Part shown: positions 47,401-62,089 of the stretch, piece after piece
How positions within the stretch are numbered: position 1 is the first letter of the stretch
Layout of the letters: the number at the start of each line of letters is the position of its first letter
NCBI GenBank assembly: GCA_037127255.1
Contig: JBANSL010000013.1
Span: 82,714,188-82,778,187 of the forward strand
Origin: Persicaria tinctoria
Lineage: Eukaryota > Streptophyta > Magnoliopsida > Caryophyllales > Polygonaceae
DNA: 64,000 nt
Direction of reading: 5' to 3'
The notes under the pieces: generated by a model
Database searches by the model: none
The model's input: only the letters and a program-made list of their open reading frames with translations
Told to the model about the DNA's origin: nothing
Program-made: the position numbers and the translations under genes

Positions 47401-50400
47401 TTTTCTAATAGGGTACTGTACACGAAAATATATCGAAATCTTAAGCTATCCAAAATGGCAGACCCTCAACTCTAATGACTCTGTAACTTGGTAGATACAA
47501 GTTTTATATTCTATTTATTGAATCAGAGTACAATATTCCATGTTTTAAGTCCGTCGCATATTTCGCCATTTTCTCATAGGGTACTGTACACGAAAATATA
47601 TCGAAATCTTAAGCTATCCAAAATGGAAGAGCTTCAACTCTAATGACTCTGTAACTTGGTAGATACAAGTTTTATATTGTATTTATTGAATCAGAGACCA
47701 ATATTCCCTGTTTTAAGTCCGTCGCATATTTCGCCATTTTCTTATAGGGTACTATACACGAAAATATATCGAAATCTTAAGCTATCCAAAATGGCAGAGC
47801 CTCAACTCTAATGACTCTGTAACTTGGTAGATACAAGTTTTATATTGTATTTATTGAATTGGAGACCAATATTCAATGTTTTAAGTCCGTCGCATATTTC
47901 GCCATTTTCTCATAGGGTACTTTACACGAAAATATATCAAAATCATAAGCTATCCAAAATGGAAGAGCCTCAACTCTAATGACTCTGTAACTTGGTAGAT
48001 ACAAGTTTTATATTGTATTTATTGAATCGGAGACCAATATTCCATGTTTTAAGTCCGTCGCATATTTCGCCATTTTCTCATAGGGTACTGTACACGAAAA
48101 TATATCGAAATCTTAAGCTATCCAAAATGGAAGAGCCTCAACTCTAATGACTCTGTAACTTGGTAAATACAAGTTTTATATTGTATTTATTGAATCGGAG
48201 ACCAATATTCCATGTTTTAAGTCCGTCGCATATTTTGCCATTTTCTAATAGGGTACTGTACACGAAAATATATCGAAATCTTAAGCTATCCAAAATGGCA
48301 GACCCTCAACTCTAATGACTCTGTAACTTGGTAGATACAAGTTTTATATTCTATTTATTAAATCAGAGACCAATATTCCATGTTTTAAGTCCGTCGCATA
48401 TTTCGCCATTTTCTCATAGGGTACTGTACACGAAAATATATCGAAATCTTAAGCTATCCAAAATGGCAGACCCTCAACTCTAATGACTCTGTAACTTGGT
48501 AGATACAAGTTTTATATTGTATTTATTGAATCAGAGACCAATATTCCCTGTTTTAAGTCCGTCGCATATTTCGCCATTTTCTTATAGGGTACTGTACACG
48601 AAAATATATCGAAATCTTAAGCTATCCAAAATGGCAGAGCCTCAACTCTAATGACTCTGTAACTTGGTAGATACAAGTTTTATATTGTATTTATTGAATT
48701 GGAGACCAATATTCAATGTTTTAAGTCCGTCGCATATTTCGCCATTTTCTCATAGGGTACTTTACACGAAAATATATCGAAATCATAAGCTATCCAAAAT
48801 GGAAGAGCCTCAACTCTAATGACTCTGTAGCCTTGTAGATACAAGTTTTATATTGTATTTATTGAATCGGAGACCAATATTCCATTTTTTAAGTCCGTCG
48901 CATATTTTGCCATTTTCTAATAGGGTACTGTACACGAAAATATATCGAAATCTTAAGCTATCCAAAATGGCAGACCCTCAACTCTAATGACTCTGTAACT
49001 TGGTAGATACAAGTTTTATATTCTATTTATTGAATCAGAGTACAATATTCCATGTTTTAAGTCCGTCGCATATTTCGCCATTTTCTCATAGGGTACTGTA
49101 CACGAAAATATATCGAAATCTTAAGCTATCCAAAATGGCAGACCCTCAACTCTAATGACTCTGTAACTTGGTAGATACAAGTTTTATATTGTATTTATTG
49201 AATCAGAGACCAATATTCCCTGTTTTAAGTCCGTCGCATATTTTGCCATTTTCTTATAGGGTACTATACACGAAAATATATCGAAATCTTAAGCTATCCA
49301 AAATGGCAGAGCCTCAACTCTCATGACTCTGTAACTTGGTAGATACAAGTTTTATATTGTATTTATTGAATCGGAGACCAATATTCCCAGTTTTAAGTCC
49401 GTCGCATATTTCTCCATTTTCTCATAGGGTACTGTACACGAAAATATATCGAAATCTTAAGCCACCCAAAATGGCAGAGCCTCAACTCTGATGACTCTGT
49501 AACTTGGTAGATACAAGTTTTATTTTGTATTTATTGAATCGGAGACCAATATTCCATGATTTAAGTCCGTCGCATATTTCGCCATTTTCTCATAGGGTAC
49601 TGTACACGAAAATATATCGAAATCTTAAGCTATCCAAAATGGCAGACCCTCAACTCTAATGACTCTGTAACTTGGTAGATACAAGTTTTATATTGTATTT
49701 ATTGAATCAGAGACCAATATTCCCTGTTTTACGTCCGTCGCATATTTCGCCATTTTCTCATAGGGTACTGTACACGAAAATATATCGAAATCTTAAGCTA
49801 TCCAAAATGGAAGAGCCTCAACTCTAATGACTCTGTAACTTGGTAGATACAAGTTTTATATTGTATTTATTGAATCAGAGACCAATATTCCCTGTTTTAA
49901 GTCCGTCGCATATTTCGCCATTTTCTTATAGGGTACTGTACACGAAAATATATCGAAATCTTAAGCTATCCAAAATGGCAGAGCCTCAACTCTAATGACT
50001 CTGTAACTTCGTAGATACAAGTTTTATATTGTATTTATTGAATCGGAGACCAATATTCCATGTTTTAAGTCCGTCGCATATTTCGCCATTTTCTCATAGG
50101 GTACTATACACGAAAATATATCGAAATCATAAGCTATCCAAAATAGAAGAGCCTCAACTCTAATGACTCTGTAACTTGGTAGATACAAGTTTTATATTGT
50201 ATTTATTGAATCGGAGACCAATATTCCATGTTTTAAGTCCGTCGCATATTTTGCCATTTTCTTATAGGGTACTGTACACGAAAATATATCGAAATCTTAA
50301 GCTATCCAAATTGGCAGACCCTCAACTCTAATGACTCTGTAACTTGGTGGATACAAGTTTTATATTCTATTTATTGAATCAGAGACCAATATTCCATGTT

Positions 50401-52960
50401 TTAAGTCTGTCGCATATTTCGCCATTTTCTCATAGGGTACTGTACACGAAAATATATCGAAATCTTAAGCTATCCAAAATGGCAGACCCTCAACTCTAAT
50501 GACTCTGTAACTTGGTAGATACAAGTTTTATATTGTATTTATTGAATCAGAGACCAATATTCCCTGTTTTAAGTCCGTTGCATATTTCGCCATTTTCTTA
50601 TAGGGTATTGTACACGAAAATATATCGAAATCTTAAGCTATCCAAAATGGCAGAGCCTCAACTCTAATGACTCTGTAACTTGGTAGATACAAGTTTTATA
50701 TTGTATTTATTGAATTGGAGACCAATATTCAATGTTTTAAGTCCGTCGCATATTTTGCCATTTTCTCATAGGGTACTATACACGAAAATATATCGAAATC
50801 ATAAGCTATCCAAAATGGAAGAGCCTCAACTCTAATGACTCTGTAACTTGGTAGATACAAGTTTTATATTGTATTTATTGAATCGGAGACCAATATTCCA
50901 TGTTTTAAGTCCTTCGCATATTTCGCCATTTTCTCATAGGGTACTGTACACGAAAATATATCGAAATCTTAAGTTATCCAAAATGGCAGACCCTCAACTC
51001 TAATGACTCTGTAACTTGGTAGATACAAGTTTTATATTGTATTTATTGAATCAGAGACCAATATTCCATGTTTTAAGTCCGTCGCATATTTCGCCATTTT
51101 CTCATAGGGTACTGTACACGAAAATATATCGAAATCTTAAGCTATCCAAAATGGAAGAGCTTCAACTCTAATGACTCTGTAACTTGGTAGATACAAGTTT
51201 TATATTGTATTTATTGAATCAGAGACCAATATTCCCTGTTTTAAGTCCGTCGCATATTTCGCCATTTTCTTATAGGGTACTGTACACGAAAATATATCGA
51301 AATCTTAAGCTATCCAAAATGGCAGAGCCTCAACTCTAATGACTCTGTAACTTGGTAGATACAAGTTTTATATTGTATTTATTGAATTGGAGACCAATAT
51401 TCAATGTTTTAAGTCCGTCGCATATTTCGCCATTTTCTCATAGGGTACTATACACGAAAATATATCGAAATCATAAGCTATCCAAAATGGAAGAGCCTCA
51501 ACTCTAATGACTCTGTAACTTGGTAGATACAAGTTTTATATTGTATTTATTGAATCGGAGACCAATATTCCATGTTTTAAGTCCGTCGCATATTTCGCCA
51601 TTTTCTCATAGGGTACTGTACACGAAAATATATCGAAATCTTAAGCTATCCAAAATGGAAGAGCCTCAACTCTAATGACTCTGTAACTCGGTAAATACAA
51701 GTTTTATATTGTATTTATTGAATCGGAGACCAATATTCCATGTTTTAAGTCCGTCGCATATTTTGCCATTTTCTAATAGGGTACTGTACACGAAAATATT
51801 TCGAAATCTTAAGCTATCCAAAATGGCAGACCCTCAACTCTAATGACTCTGTAACTTGTTAGATACAAGTTTTATATTCTATTTATTGAATCAGAGACCA
51901 ATATTCCATGTTTTAAGTCCGTCGCATATTTCGCCATTTTCTCATAGGGTACTGTACACGAAAATATATCGAAATCTTAAGCTATCCAAAATGGCAGACC
52001 CTCAACTCTAATGACTCTGTAACTTGGTAGATAAAAGTTTTATATTGTATTTATTGAATCAGAGACCAATATTCCCTGTTTTAAGTCCGTCGCATATTTC
52101 GCCATTTTCTTATAGGGTACTGTACACGAAAATATATCGAAATCTTAAGCTATCCAAAATGGCAGAGGCTCAACTCTAATGACTCTGTAACTTGGTAGAT
52201 ACAAGTTTTATATTGTATTTATTGAATTGAAGACCAATATTCAATGTTTTAAGTCCGTCGCATATTTCGCCATTTTCTCATAGGGTACTTTACACGAAAA
52301 TATATCGAAATCATAAGCTATCCAAAATGGAAGAGCCTCAACTCTAATGACTCTGTAGCCTTGTAGATACAAGTTTTATATTGTATTTATTGAATCGGAG
52401 ACCAATATTCCATGTTTTAAGTCCGTCGCATATTTTGCCATTTTCTAATAGGGTACTGTACACGAAAATATATCGAAATCTTAAGCTATCCAAAATGGCA
52501 GACCCTCAACTCTAATGACTCTGTAACTTGGTAGATACAAGTTTTATATTCTATTTATTGAATCAGAGACCAATATTCCATGTTTTAAGTCCGTCGCATA
52601 TTTCGCCATTTTCTCATAGGGTACTGTACACGAAAATATATCAAAATCTTAAGCTATCCAAAATGGCAGACCCTCAACTCTAATGACTCTGTAACTTGGT
52701 AGATACAAGTTTTATATTGTATTTATTGAATCAGAGACCAATATTCCCTGTTTTAAGTCCGTTGCATATTTCGCCATTTTCTTATAGGGTATTGTACACG
52801 AAAATATATCGAAATCTTAAGCTATCCAAAATGGCAGAGCCTCAACTCTAATGACTCTGTAACTTGGTAGATACAAGTTTTATATTGTATTTATTGAATT
52901 GGAGACCAATATTCAATGTTTTAAGTCCGTCGCATATTTTGCCATTTTCTCATAGGGTAC
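44450..52960. repeat. Large satellite duplication, copy 2 (about 8.5 kb)
   Basis: Tandem partner of 34200-44220. Similarity ends at about 44223/52960, where copy 1 reads GGGTACTGTACACG and copy 2 GGGTACTATACACG and the monomer order then differs. Few single-base differences are seen between copies (for example CCCTATTTTACG near 40986 versus CCCTGTTTTACG near 49725). Confidence 0.88.
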
Positions 52961-55140
52961 TATACACGAAAATATATCGAAATCATAAGCTATCCAAAAT
53001 GGAAGAGCCTCAACTCTAATGACTCTGTAACTTGGTAGATACAAGTTTTATATTGTATTTATTGAATCGGAGACCAATATTCCATGTTTTAAGTCCGTCG
53101 CATATTTCGCCATTTTCTCATAGGGTACTGTACACGAAAATATATCGAAATCTTAAGCTATCCAAAATGGCAGACCCTCAACTCTAATGACTCTGTAACT
53201 TGGTAGATACAAGTTTTATATTGTATTTATTGAATCAGAGACCAATATTCCATGTTTTAAGTCCGTCGCATATTTCGCCATTTTCTCATAGGGTACTGTA
53301 CACGAAAATATATCGAAATCTTAAGCTATCCAAAATGGAAGAGCTTCAACTCTAATGACTCTGTAACTTGGTAGATACAAGTTTTATATTGTATTTATTG
53401 AATCAGAGACCAATATTCCCTGTTTTAAGTCCGTCGCATATTTCGCCATTTTCTTATAGGGTACTGTACACGAAAATATATCGAAATCTTAAGCTATCCA
53501 AAATGGCAGAGCCTCAACTCTAATGACTCTGTAACTTGGTAGATACAAGTTTTATATTGTATTTATTGAATTGGAGACCAATATTCAATGTTTTAAGTCC
53601 GTCGCATATTTCGCCATTTTCTCATAGGGTACTATACACGAAAATATATCGAAATCATAAGCTATCCAAAATGGAAGAGCCTCAACTCTAATGACTCTGT
53701 AACTTGGTAGATACAAGTTTTATATTGTATTTATTGAATCGGAGACCAATATTCCATGTTTTAAGTCCGTCGCATATTTCGCCATTTTCTCATAGGGTAC
53801 TGTACACGAAAATATATCGAAATCTTAAGCTATCCAAAATGGAAGAGCCTCAACTCTAATGACTCTGTAACTCGGTAAATACAAGTTTTATATTGTATTT
53901 ATTGAATCGGAGACCAATATTCCATGTTTTAAGTCCGTCGCATATTTTGCCATTTTCTAATAGGGTACTGTACACGAAAATATATCGAAATCTTAAGCTA
54001 TCCAAAATGGCAGACCCTCAACTCTAATGACTCTGTAACTTGTTAGATACAAGTTTTATATTCTATTTATTGAATCAGAGACCAATATTCCATGTTTTAA
54101 GTCCGTCGCATATTTCGCCATTTTCTCATAGGGTACTGTACACGAAAATATATCGAAATCTTAAGCTATCCAAAATGGCAGACCCTCAACTCTAATGACT
54201 CTGTAACTTGGTAGATACAAGTTTTATATTGTATTTATTGAATCAGAGACCAATATTCCCTGTTTTAAGTCCGTCGCATATTTCGCCATTTTCTTATAGG
54301 GTACTGTACACGAAAATATATCGAAATCTTAAGCTATCCAAAATGGCAGAGCCTCAACTCTAATGACTCTGTAACTTGGTAGATACAAGTTTTATATTGT
54401 ATTTATTGAATTGAAGACCAATATTCAATGTTTTAAGTCCGTCGCATATTTCGCCATTTTCTCATAGGGTACTTTACACGAAAATATATCGAAATCATAA
54501 GCTATCCAAAATGGAAGAGCCTCAACTCTAATGACTCTGTAGCCTTGTAGATACAAGTTTTATATTGTATTTATTGAATCGGAGACCAATATTCCATGTT
54601 TTAGGTCCGTCGCATATTTTGCCATTTTCTAATAGGGTACTGTACACGAAAATATATCGAAATCTTAAGCTATCCAAAATGGCAGACCCTCAACTCTAAT
54701 GACTCTGTAACTTGGTAGATACAAGTTTTATATTCTATTTATTGAATCAGAGCCAATATTCCATGTTTTAAGTCCGTCGCATATTTCGCCATTTTCTCAT
54801 AGGGTACTGTACACGAAAATATATCGAAATCTTAAGCTATCCAAAATGGCAGACCCTCAACTCTAATGACTCTGTAACTTGGTAGATACAAGTTTTATAT
54901 TGTATTTATTGAATCAGAGACCAATATTCCCTGTTTTAAGTCCGTCGCATATTTCGCCATTTTCTTATAGGGTACTGTACACGAAAATATATCGAAATCT
55001 TAAGCTATCCAAAATGGCAGAGCCTCAACTCTAATGACTCTGTAACTTGGTAGATACAAGTTTTATATTTTATTTATTGAATTGGAGACCAATATTCAAT
55101 GTTTTAAGTCCGTCGCATATTTCGCCATTTTCTCATAGGG
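50780..55140. repeat. 13-monomer higher-order repeat (2184 bp), two copies
   Basis: CTCGGTAAATAC, CTTGTTAGATAC and TGTAGCCTTG variants recur at 2184 bp (13 x 168), for example the monomers starting at 52349 and 54533. A local 4-monomer repeat follows: the shortened CAGAGCCAATATTCC occurs near 54750 and 55420 (671 bp, 4 x 168 minus one). Confidence 0.8.
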
Positions 55141-58100
55141 TACTTTACACGAAAATATATCGAAATCATAAGCTATCCAAAATGGAAGAGCCTCAACTCT
55201 AATGACTCTGTAACTTGGTAGATACAAGTTTTATATTGTATTTATTGAATCGGAGACCAATATTCCATGTTTTAAGTCCGTCGCATATTTTGCCATTTTC
55301 TAATAGGGTACTGTACACGAAAATATATCGAAATCTTAAGCTATCCAAAATGGCAGACCCTCAACTCTAATGACTCTGTAACTTGGTAGATACAAGTTTT
55401 ATATTCTATTTATTGAATCAGAGCCAATATTCCATGTTTTAAGTCCGTCGCATATTTCGCCATTTTCTCATAGGGTACTGTACACGAAAATATATCGAAA
55501 TCTTAAGCTATCCAAAATGGCAGACCCTCAACTCTAATGACTCTGTAACTTGGTAGATACAAGTTTTATATTGTATTTATTGAATCAGAGACCAATATTC
55601 CCTGTTTTAAGTCCGTCGCATATTTCGCCATTTTCTTATAGGGTACTGTACACGAAAATATATCGAAATCTTAAGCTATCCAAAATGGCAGAGCCTCAAC
55701 TCTAATGACTCTGTAACTTGGTAGATACAAGTTTTATATTTTATTTATTGAATTGGAGACCAATATTCAATGTTTTAAGTCCGTCGCATATTTCGCCATT
55801 TTCTCATAGGGTACTTTACACGAAAATATATCGAAATCATAAGCTATCCAAAATGGAAGAGCCTCAACTCTAATGACTCTGTAACCTTGTAGATACAAGT
55901 TTTATATTGTATTTATTGAATCGGAGACCAATATTCCATGTTTTAAGTCCGTCGCATATTTTGCCATTTTCTAATAGGGTACTGTACACGAAAATATATC
56001 GAAATCTTAAGCTATCCATAATGGCAGACCCTCAACTGTAATGACTCTGTAACTTGGTAGATACAAGTTTTATATTCTATTTATTGAATCAGAGACCAAT
56101 ATTCCCTGTTTTAAGTCCGTCGCATATTTCGCCATTTTCTTATAGGGTACTGTACACGAAAATATATCGAAATCTTAAGCTATCCAAAATGGCAGAGCCT
56201 CAACTCTAATGACTCTGTAACTTGGTAGATACAAGTTTTATATTGTATTTATTGAATCGGAGACCAATATTCCCTGTTTTAAGTCCGCCGCATATTTCGC
56301 CATTTTCTCATAGGGTACTGTACACGAAAATATATCGAAATCTTAAGCCACCCAAAATGGTAGAGCCTCAACTCTGATGACTCTGTAACTTGGTAGATAC
56401 AAGTTTTATTTTGTATTTATTGAATCGGAGACCAATATTCCATGTTTTAAGTCCGTCGCATATTTCGCCATTTTCTCATAGGGTACTGTACACGAAAATA
56501 TATCGAAATCTTAAGCTATCCAAAATGGCAGACCCTCAACTCTAATGACTCTGTAACTTGGTAGATACAAGTTTTATATTGTATTTATTGAATCAGAGAC
56601 CAATATTCCCTGTTTTAAGTCCGTCGCATATTTCGCCATTTTCTTATAGGGTACTGTAAACGAAAATATATTGAAATCTTAAGCTATCCAAAATGGCAGA
56701 GCCTCAACTCTAATGACTCTGTAACTTGGTAGATACAAGTTTTATATTGTATTTATTGAATTGGAGACCAATATTCAATGTTTTAAGTCCGTCGCATATT
56801 TCGCAATTTTCTCATAGGGTTCTATACACGAAAATATATTGAAATCTTAAGCTATCCAAAATGGAAGAGCCTCAACTCTAATGACTCTGTAACTTGATAG
56901 ATACAAGTTTTATATTGTATTTATTGAATCGGAGACCAATATTCCATGTTTTAAGTCCGTCGCATATTTTGCCATTTTTTAATAGGGTACTGTAAACGAA
57001 AATATATTGAAATCTTAAGCTATCCAAAATGGAAGAGCCTCAACTCTAATGACTCTGTAACTTGGTAGATACAAGTTTTATATTGTATTTATTGAATCGG
57101 AGACCAATATTCCATGTTTTAAGTCCGTCGCATATTTTGCCATTTTTTAATAGGGTACTGTACACGAAAATATATCGAAATCATAAGCTATCCAAAATGG
57201 AAGAGCCTCAACTCTAATGACTCTGTAACTTGGTAGATACAAGTTTTATATTGTATTTATTGAATCGGAGACCAATATTCCATGTTTTAAGTCCGTCGCA
57301 TATTTTGCCATTTTTTAATAGGGTACTGTACACGAAAATATATCGAAATCATAAGCTACCCAAAATGGCAGACCCTCAACTCTAATGACTCTGTAACTTG
57401 GTAGATACAAGTTTTATATTCTATTTATTGAATCAGAGACCAATATTCCATGTTTTAAGTCCGTCGCATATTTCGCCATTTTCTCATAGGGTACTGTACA
57501 CGAAAATATATCGAAATCTTAAGCTATCCAAAATGGCAGACCCTCAACTCTAATGACTCTGTAACTTGGTAGATACAAGTTTTATATTGTATTTATTGAA
57601 TCAGAGACCAATATTCCCTGTTTTAAGTCCGTCGCATATTTCGCCATTTTCTTATAGGGTACTGTACACGAAAATATATCGAAATCTTAAGCTATCCAAA
57701 ATGGCAGAGCCTCAACTCTAATGACTCTGTAACTTGGTAGATACAAGTTTTATATTGTATTTATTGAATTGGAGACCAATATTCAATGTTTTAAGTCCGT
57801 CGCATATTTCGCCATTTTCTCATAGGGTACTATACACGAAAATATATCGAAATCATAAGCTATCCAAAATGGAAGAGCCTCAACTCTAATGACTCTGTAA
57901 CTTGGTAGTTACAAGTTTTATATTGTATTTATTGAATCGGAGACCAATATTCCATGTTTTAAGTCCGTCGCATATTTCGCCATTTTCTCATAGGGTACTG
58001 TACACGAAAATATATCGAAATCTTAAGCTATCCAAAATGGCAGACCCTCAACTCTAATGACTCTGTAACTTGGTAGATACAAGTTTTATATTGTATTTAT

Positions 58101-61100
58101 TGAATCAGAGACCAATATTCCCTGTTTTAAGTCCGTCGCATATTTCGCCATTTTCTTATAGGGTACTGTACACGAAAATATATCGAAATCTTAAGCTATC
58201 CAAAATGGCAGAGCCTCAACTCTAATGACTCTGTAACTTGGTAGATACAAGTTTTATATTGTATTTATTGAATTGGAGACCAATATTCAATGTTTTAAGT
58301 CCGTCGCATATTTCGCCATTTTCTCATAGGGTACTTTACACGAAAATATATCGAAATCATAAGCTATCCAAAATGGAAGAGCCTCAACTCTAATGACTCT
58401 GTAACCTTGTAGATACAAGTTTTATATTGTATTTATTGAATCGGAGACCAATATTCCATGTTTTAAGTCCGTCGCATATTTTGCCATTTTCTAATAGTTT
58501 ACTGTACACGAAAATATATCGAAATCTTAAGCTATCCAAAATGGCAGACCCTCAACTGTAATGACTCTGTAACTTGGTAGATACAAGTTTTATATTTTAT
58601 TTATTGAATCAGAGACCAATATTCCCTGTTTTAAGTCCGTCGCATATTTCGCCATTTTCTTATAGGGGACTTTACACGAAAATATATCGAAATCTTAAGC
58701 TATCCAAAATGGCAGAGCCTCAACTCTAATGACTCTGTAACTTGGTAGATACAAGTTTTATATTGTATTTATTGAATCGGAGACCAATATTCCCTGTTTT
58801 AAGTCCGTCGCATATTTCGCCATTTTCTCATAGGGTATTGTACACGAAAATATATCGAAATCTTAAGCCACCCAAAATGGCAGAGCCTCAACTCTGATGA
58901 CTCTGTAACTTGGTAGATACAAGTTTTATTTTGTATTTATTGAATCGGAGACCAATATTCCATGTTTTAAGTCCGTCGCATATTTCGCCATTTTCTCATA
59001 GGGTACTGTACACGAAAATATATCGAAATCTTAAGCTATCCAAAATGGCAGACCCTCAACTCTAATGACTCTGTAACTTGGTAGATACAAGTTTTATATT
59101 GTATTTATTGAATCAGAGACCAATATTCCCTGTTTTAAGTCCGTCGCATATTTCGCCATTTTCTCATAGGGTACTGTACACGAAAATATATCGAAATCTT
59201 AAGCCACCCAAAATGGCAGAGCCTCAACTCTGATGACTCTGTAACTTGGTAGATACAAGTTTTATTTTGTATTTATTGAATCGGAGACCAATATTCCATG
59301 TTTTAAGTCCGTCGCATATTTCGCCATTTTCTCATAGGGTACTGTACACGAACATATATCGAAATCTTAAGCTATTCAAAATGGCAGACCCTCAACTCTA
59401 ATGACTCTGTAACTTGGTAGATACAAGTTTTATATTGTATTTATTGAATCAGAGACCAATATTCCCTGTTTTAAGTCCGTCGCATATTTCGCCATTTTCT
59501 TATAGGGTACTGTAAACGAAAATATATTGAAATCTTAAGCTATCCAAAATGGCAGAGCCTCAACTCTAATGACTCTGTAACTTGGTAGATACAAGTTTTA
59601 TATTGTATTTATTGAATTGGAGACCAATATTCAATGTTTCAAGTCCGTCGCATATTTCGCCATTTTCTCATAGGGTACTATACACGAAAATATATCGAAA
59701 TCATAAGCTATCCAAAATGGAAGAGCCTCAACTCTAATGACTCTGTAACTTGGTAGATACAAGTTTTATATTGTATTTATTGAATCAGAGACCAATATTC
59801 CCTGTTTTAAGTCCGTCGCATATTTCGCCATTTTCTTATAGGGTACTTTACACGAAAATATATCGAAATCTTAAGCTATCCAAAATGGCAGAGCCTCAAC
59901 TCTAATGACTCTGTAACTTGGTAGATACAAGTTTTATATTGTATTTATTGATTCAGAGACCAATATTCCCTGTTTTAGGTCCGTCGCATATTTCGCCATT
60001 TTCACATAGGGTACTGTACACGAAAATATATCGAAATCTTAAGCTATCCAAAATGGAAGAGCATCAACTCTAATGACTCTGTAACTTGGTAGATACAAGT
60101 TTTATATTGTATTTATTGAATCGGAGACCAATATTCCATGTTTTAAGTCCGTCGCATATTTCGCCATTTTCTCATAGGGTACTGTACACGAAAATATATC
60201 GAAATCTTAAGCTATCCAAAATGGCAGACCCTCAACTCTAATGACTCTGTAACTTGGTAGATACAAGTTTTATATTCTATTTATTGAATCAGAGACCAAT
60301 ATTCCCTGTTTTAAGTCCGTCGCATATTTCGCCATTTTCTTATAGGGTACTTTACACGAAAATATATCGAAATCTTAAGCTATCCAAAATGGCAGAGCCT
60401 CAACTCTGATGACTCTGTAACTTGGTAGATACAAGTTTTATATTGTATTTATTGAATCGGAGACCAATATTCCCTGTTTTAAGTCCGTCGCATATTTCGC
60501 CATTTTCTCATAGGGTACTGTACACGAAAATATATCGAAATCTTAAGCCACCCAAAATGGCAGAGCCTCAACTCTGATGACTCTGTAACTTGGTATATAC
60601 AAGTTTTATATTGTATTTATTGAATCAGAGACCAATATTCCCTGTTTTAAGTCCGTCGCATATTTCGCCATTTTCTCATAGGGTACTATACACGAAAATA
60701 TATCGAAATCTTAAGCTATCCAAAATGCCAGACCCTCAACTCTAATGACTCTGTAACTTGGTAGATACAAGTTTTATATTGTATTTATTGAATTGGAGAA
60801 CAATATTCAATGTTTTAAGTCCGTCGCATATTTCGCCATTTTCTCATAGGGTACTATACACGAAAATATATCGAAATCATAAGCTATCCAAAATGGAAGA
60901 GCCTCAACTCTAATGACTCTTTAACTTGGTAGATACAAGTTTTATATTGTATTTATTGAATCGGAGACCAATATTCCATGTTTTAAGTCCGTCGCATATT
61001 TTGCCATTTTTTAATAGGGTACTGTACACGAAAATATATCGAAATCTTAAGCTATCCAAAATGGCAGACCCTCAACTCTAATGACTCTGTAACTTGGTAG

Positions 61101-62089
61101 ATACAAGTTTTATATTTTATTTATTGAATCAGAGACCAATATTCCCTGTTTTAAGTCCGTCGCGTATTTCGCCATTTTCTTATAGGGTACTTTACACGAA
61201 AATATATCGAAATCTTAAGCTATCCAAAATGGCAGAGCCTCAACTCTAATGACTCTGTAACTTGGTAGATACAAGTTTTATATTGTATTTATTGAATCGG
61301 AGACCAATATTCCCTGTTTTAAGTCCGTCGCATATTTCGCCATTTTCTCATAGGGTACTGTACACGAAAATATATCGAAATCTTAAGCCACCCAAAATGG
61401 CAGAGCCTCAACTCTGATGACTCTGTAACTTGGTAGATACATGTTTTATTTTGTATTTATTGAATCGGAGGCCAATATTCCATGTTTTAAGTCCGTCGCA
61501 TATTTCGCCATTTTCTCATAGGGTACTGTACACGAAAATATATCGAAATCTTAAGCTATCCAAAATGGCAGACCCTCAACTCTAATGACTCTGTAACTTG
61601 GTAGATACAAGTTTTATATTGTATTTATTGAATCAGAGACCAATATTCCCTGTTTTAAGTCCGTCGCATATTTCGCCATTTTCTTATAGGGTACTGTACA
61701 AGAAAATATATCGAAATCTTAAGCTATCCAAAATGGCAGAGCCTCAACTCTAATGACTCTGTAACTTGGTAGATACAAGTTTTATATTGTATTTATTGAA
61801 TTGGAGACCAATATTCAATGTTTTAAGTCCGTCGCATATTTCGCCATTTTCTCATAGGGTACTTTACACGAAAATATATCGAAATCATAAGCTATCCAAA
61901 ATGGAAGAGCCTCAACTCTAATGACTCTGTAACCTTGTAGATACAAGTTTTATATTGTATTTATTGAATCGGAGACCAATATTCCATGTTTTAAGTCCGT
62001 CGCATATTTTGCCATTTTCTAATAGGGTACTGTACACGAAAATATATCGAAATCTTAAGCTATCCAAAATGGCAGACCCTCAACTGTAA

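Larger units (their letters stand above)
27163..62089. repeat. 168-bp satellite array, about 207 monomers (34.9 kb)
   Basis: Monomer starts (GACTCTGTAAC...) fall every 168 bp from 27316 to 61923, giving 206 units with a net drift of one base, plus edge pieces. Monomers of about 168 bp are in the size class of many plant centromeric satellites. The unit is AT-rich, with conserved blocks AAGTCCGTCGCATATTT, TAGGGTACTGTACACGAAAA and TATCGAAATCTTAAGC, and contains GCCATTTT and AAAATGGC as an inverted pair. All units lie in one orientation. The first unit (27163-27315) has two short internal deletions and a 12-base insertion. No gene is present. A centromere role is an inference from unit size and organisation. 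Confidence 0.97.

Noticed and set aside
27163..62089. Regular repeats suggesting a CRISPR array
   Set aside because: The whole 168-bp unit is repeated with no unique spacers; it is a tandem satellite in a plant context.
27163..62089. Ribosomal DNA spacer repeats
   Set aside because: No 18S, 5.8S, 25S or 5S sequence adjoins either array.
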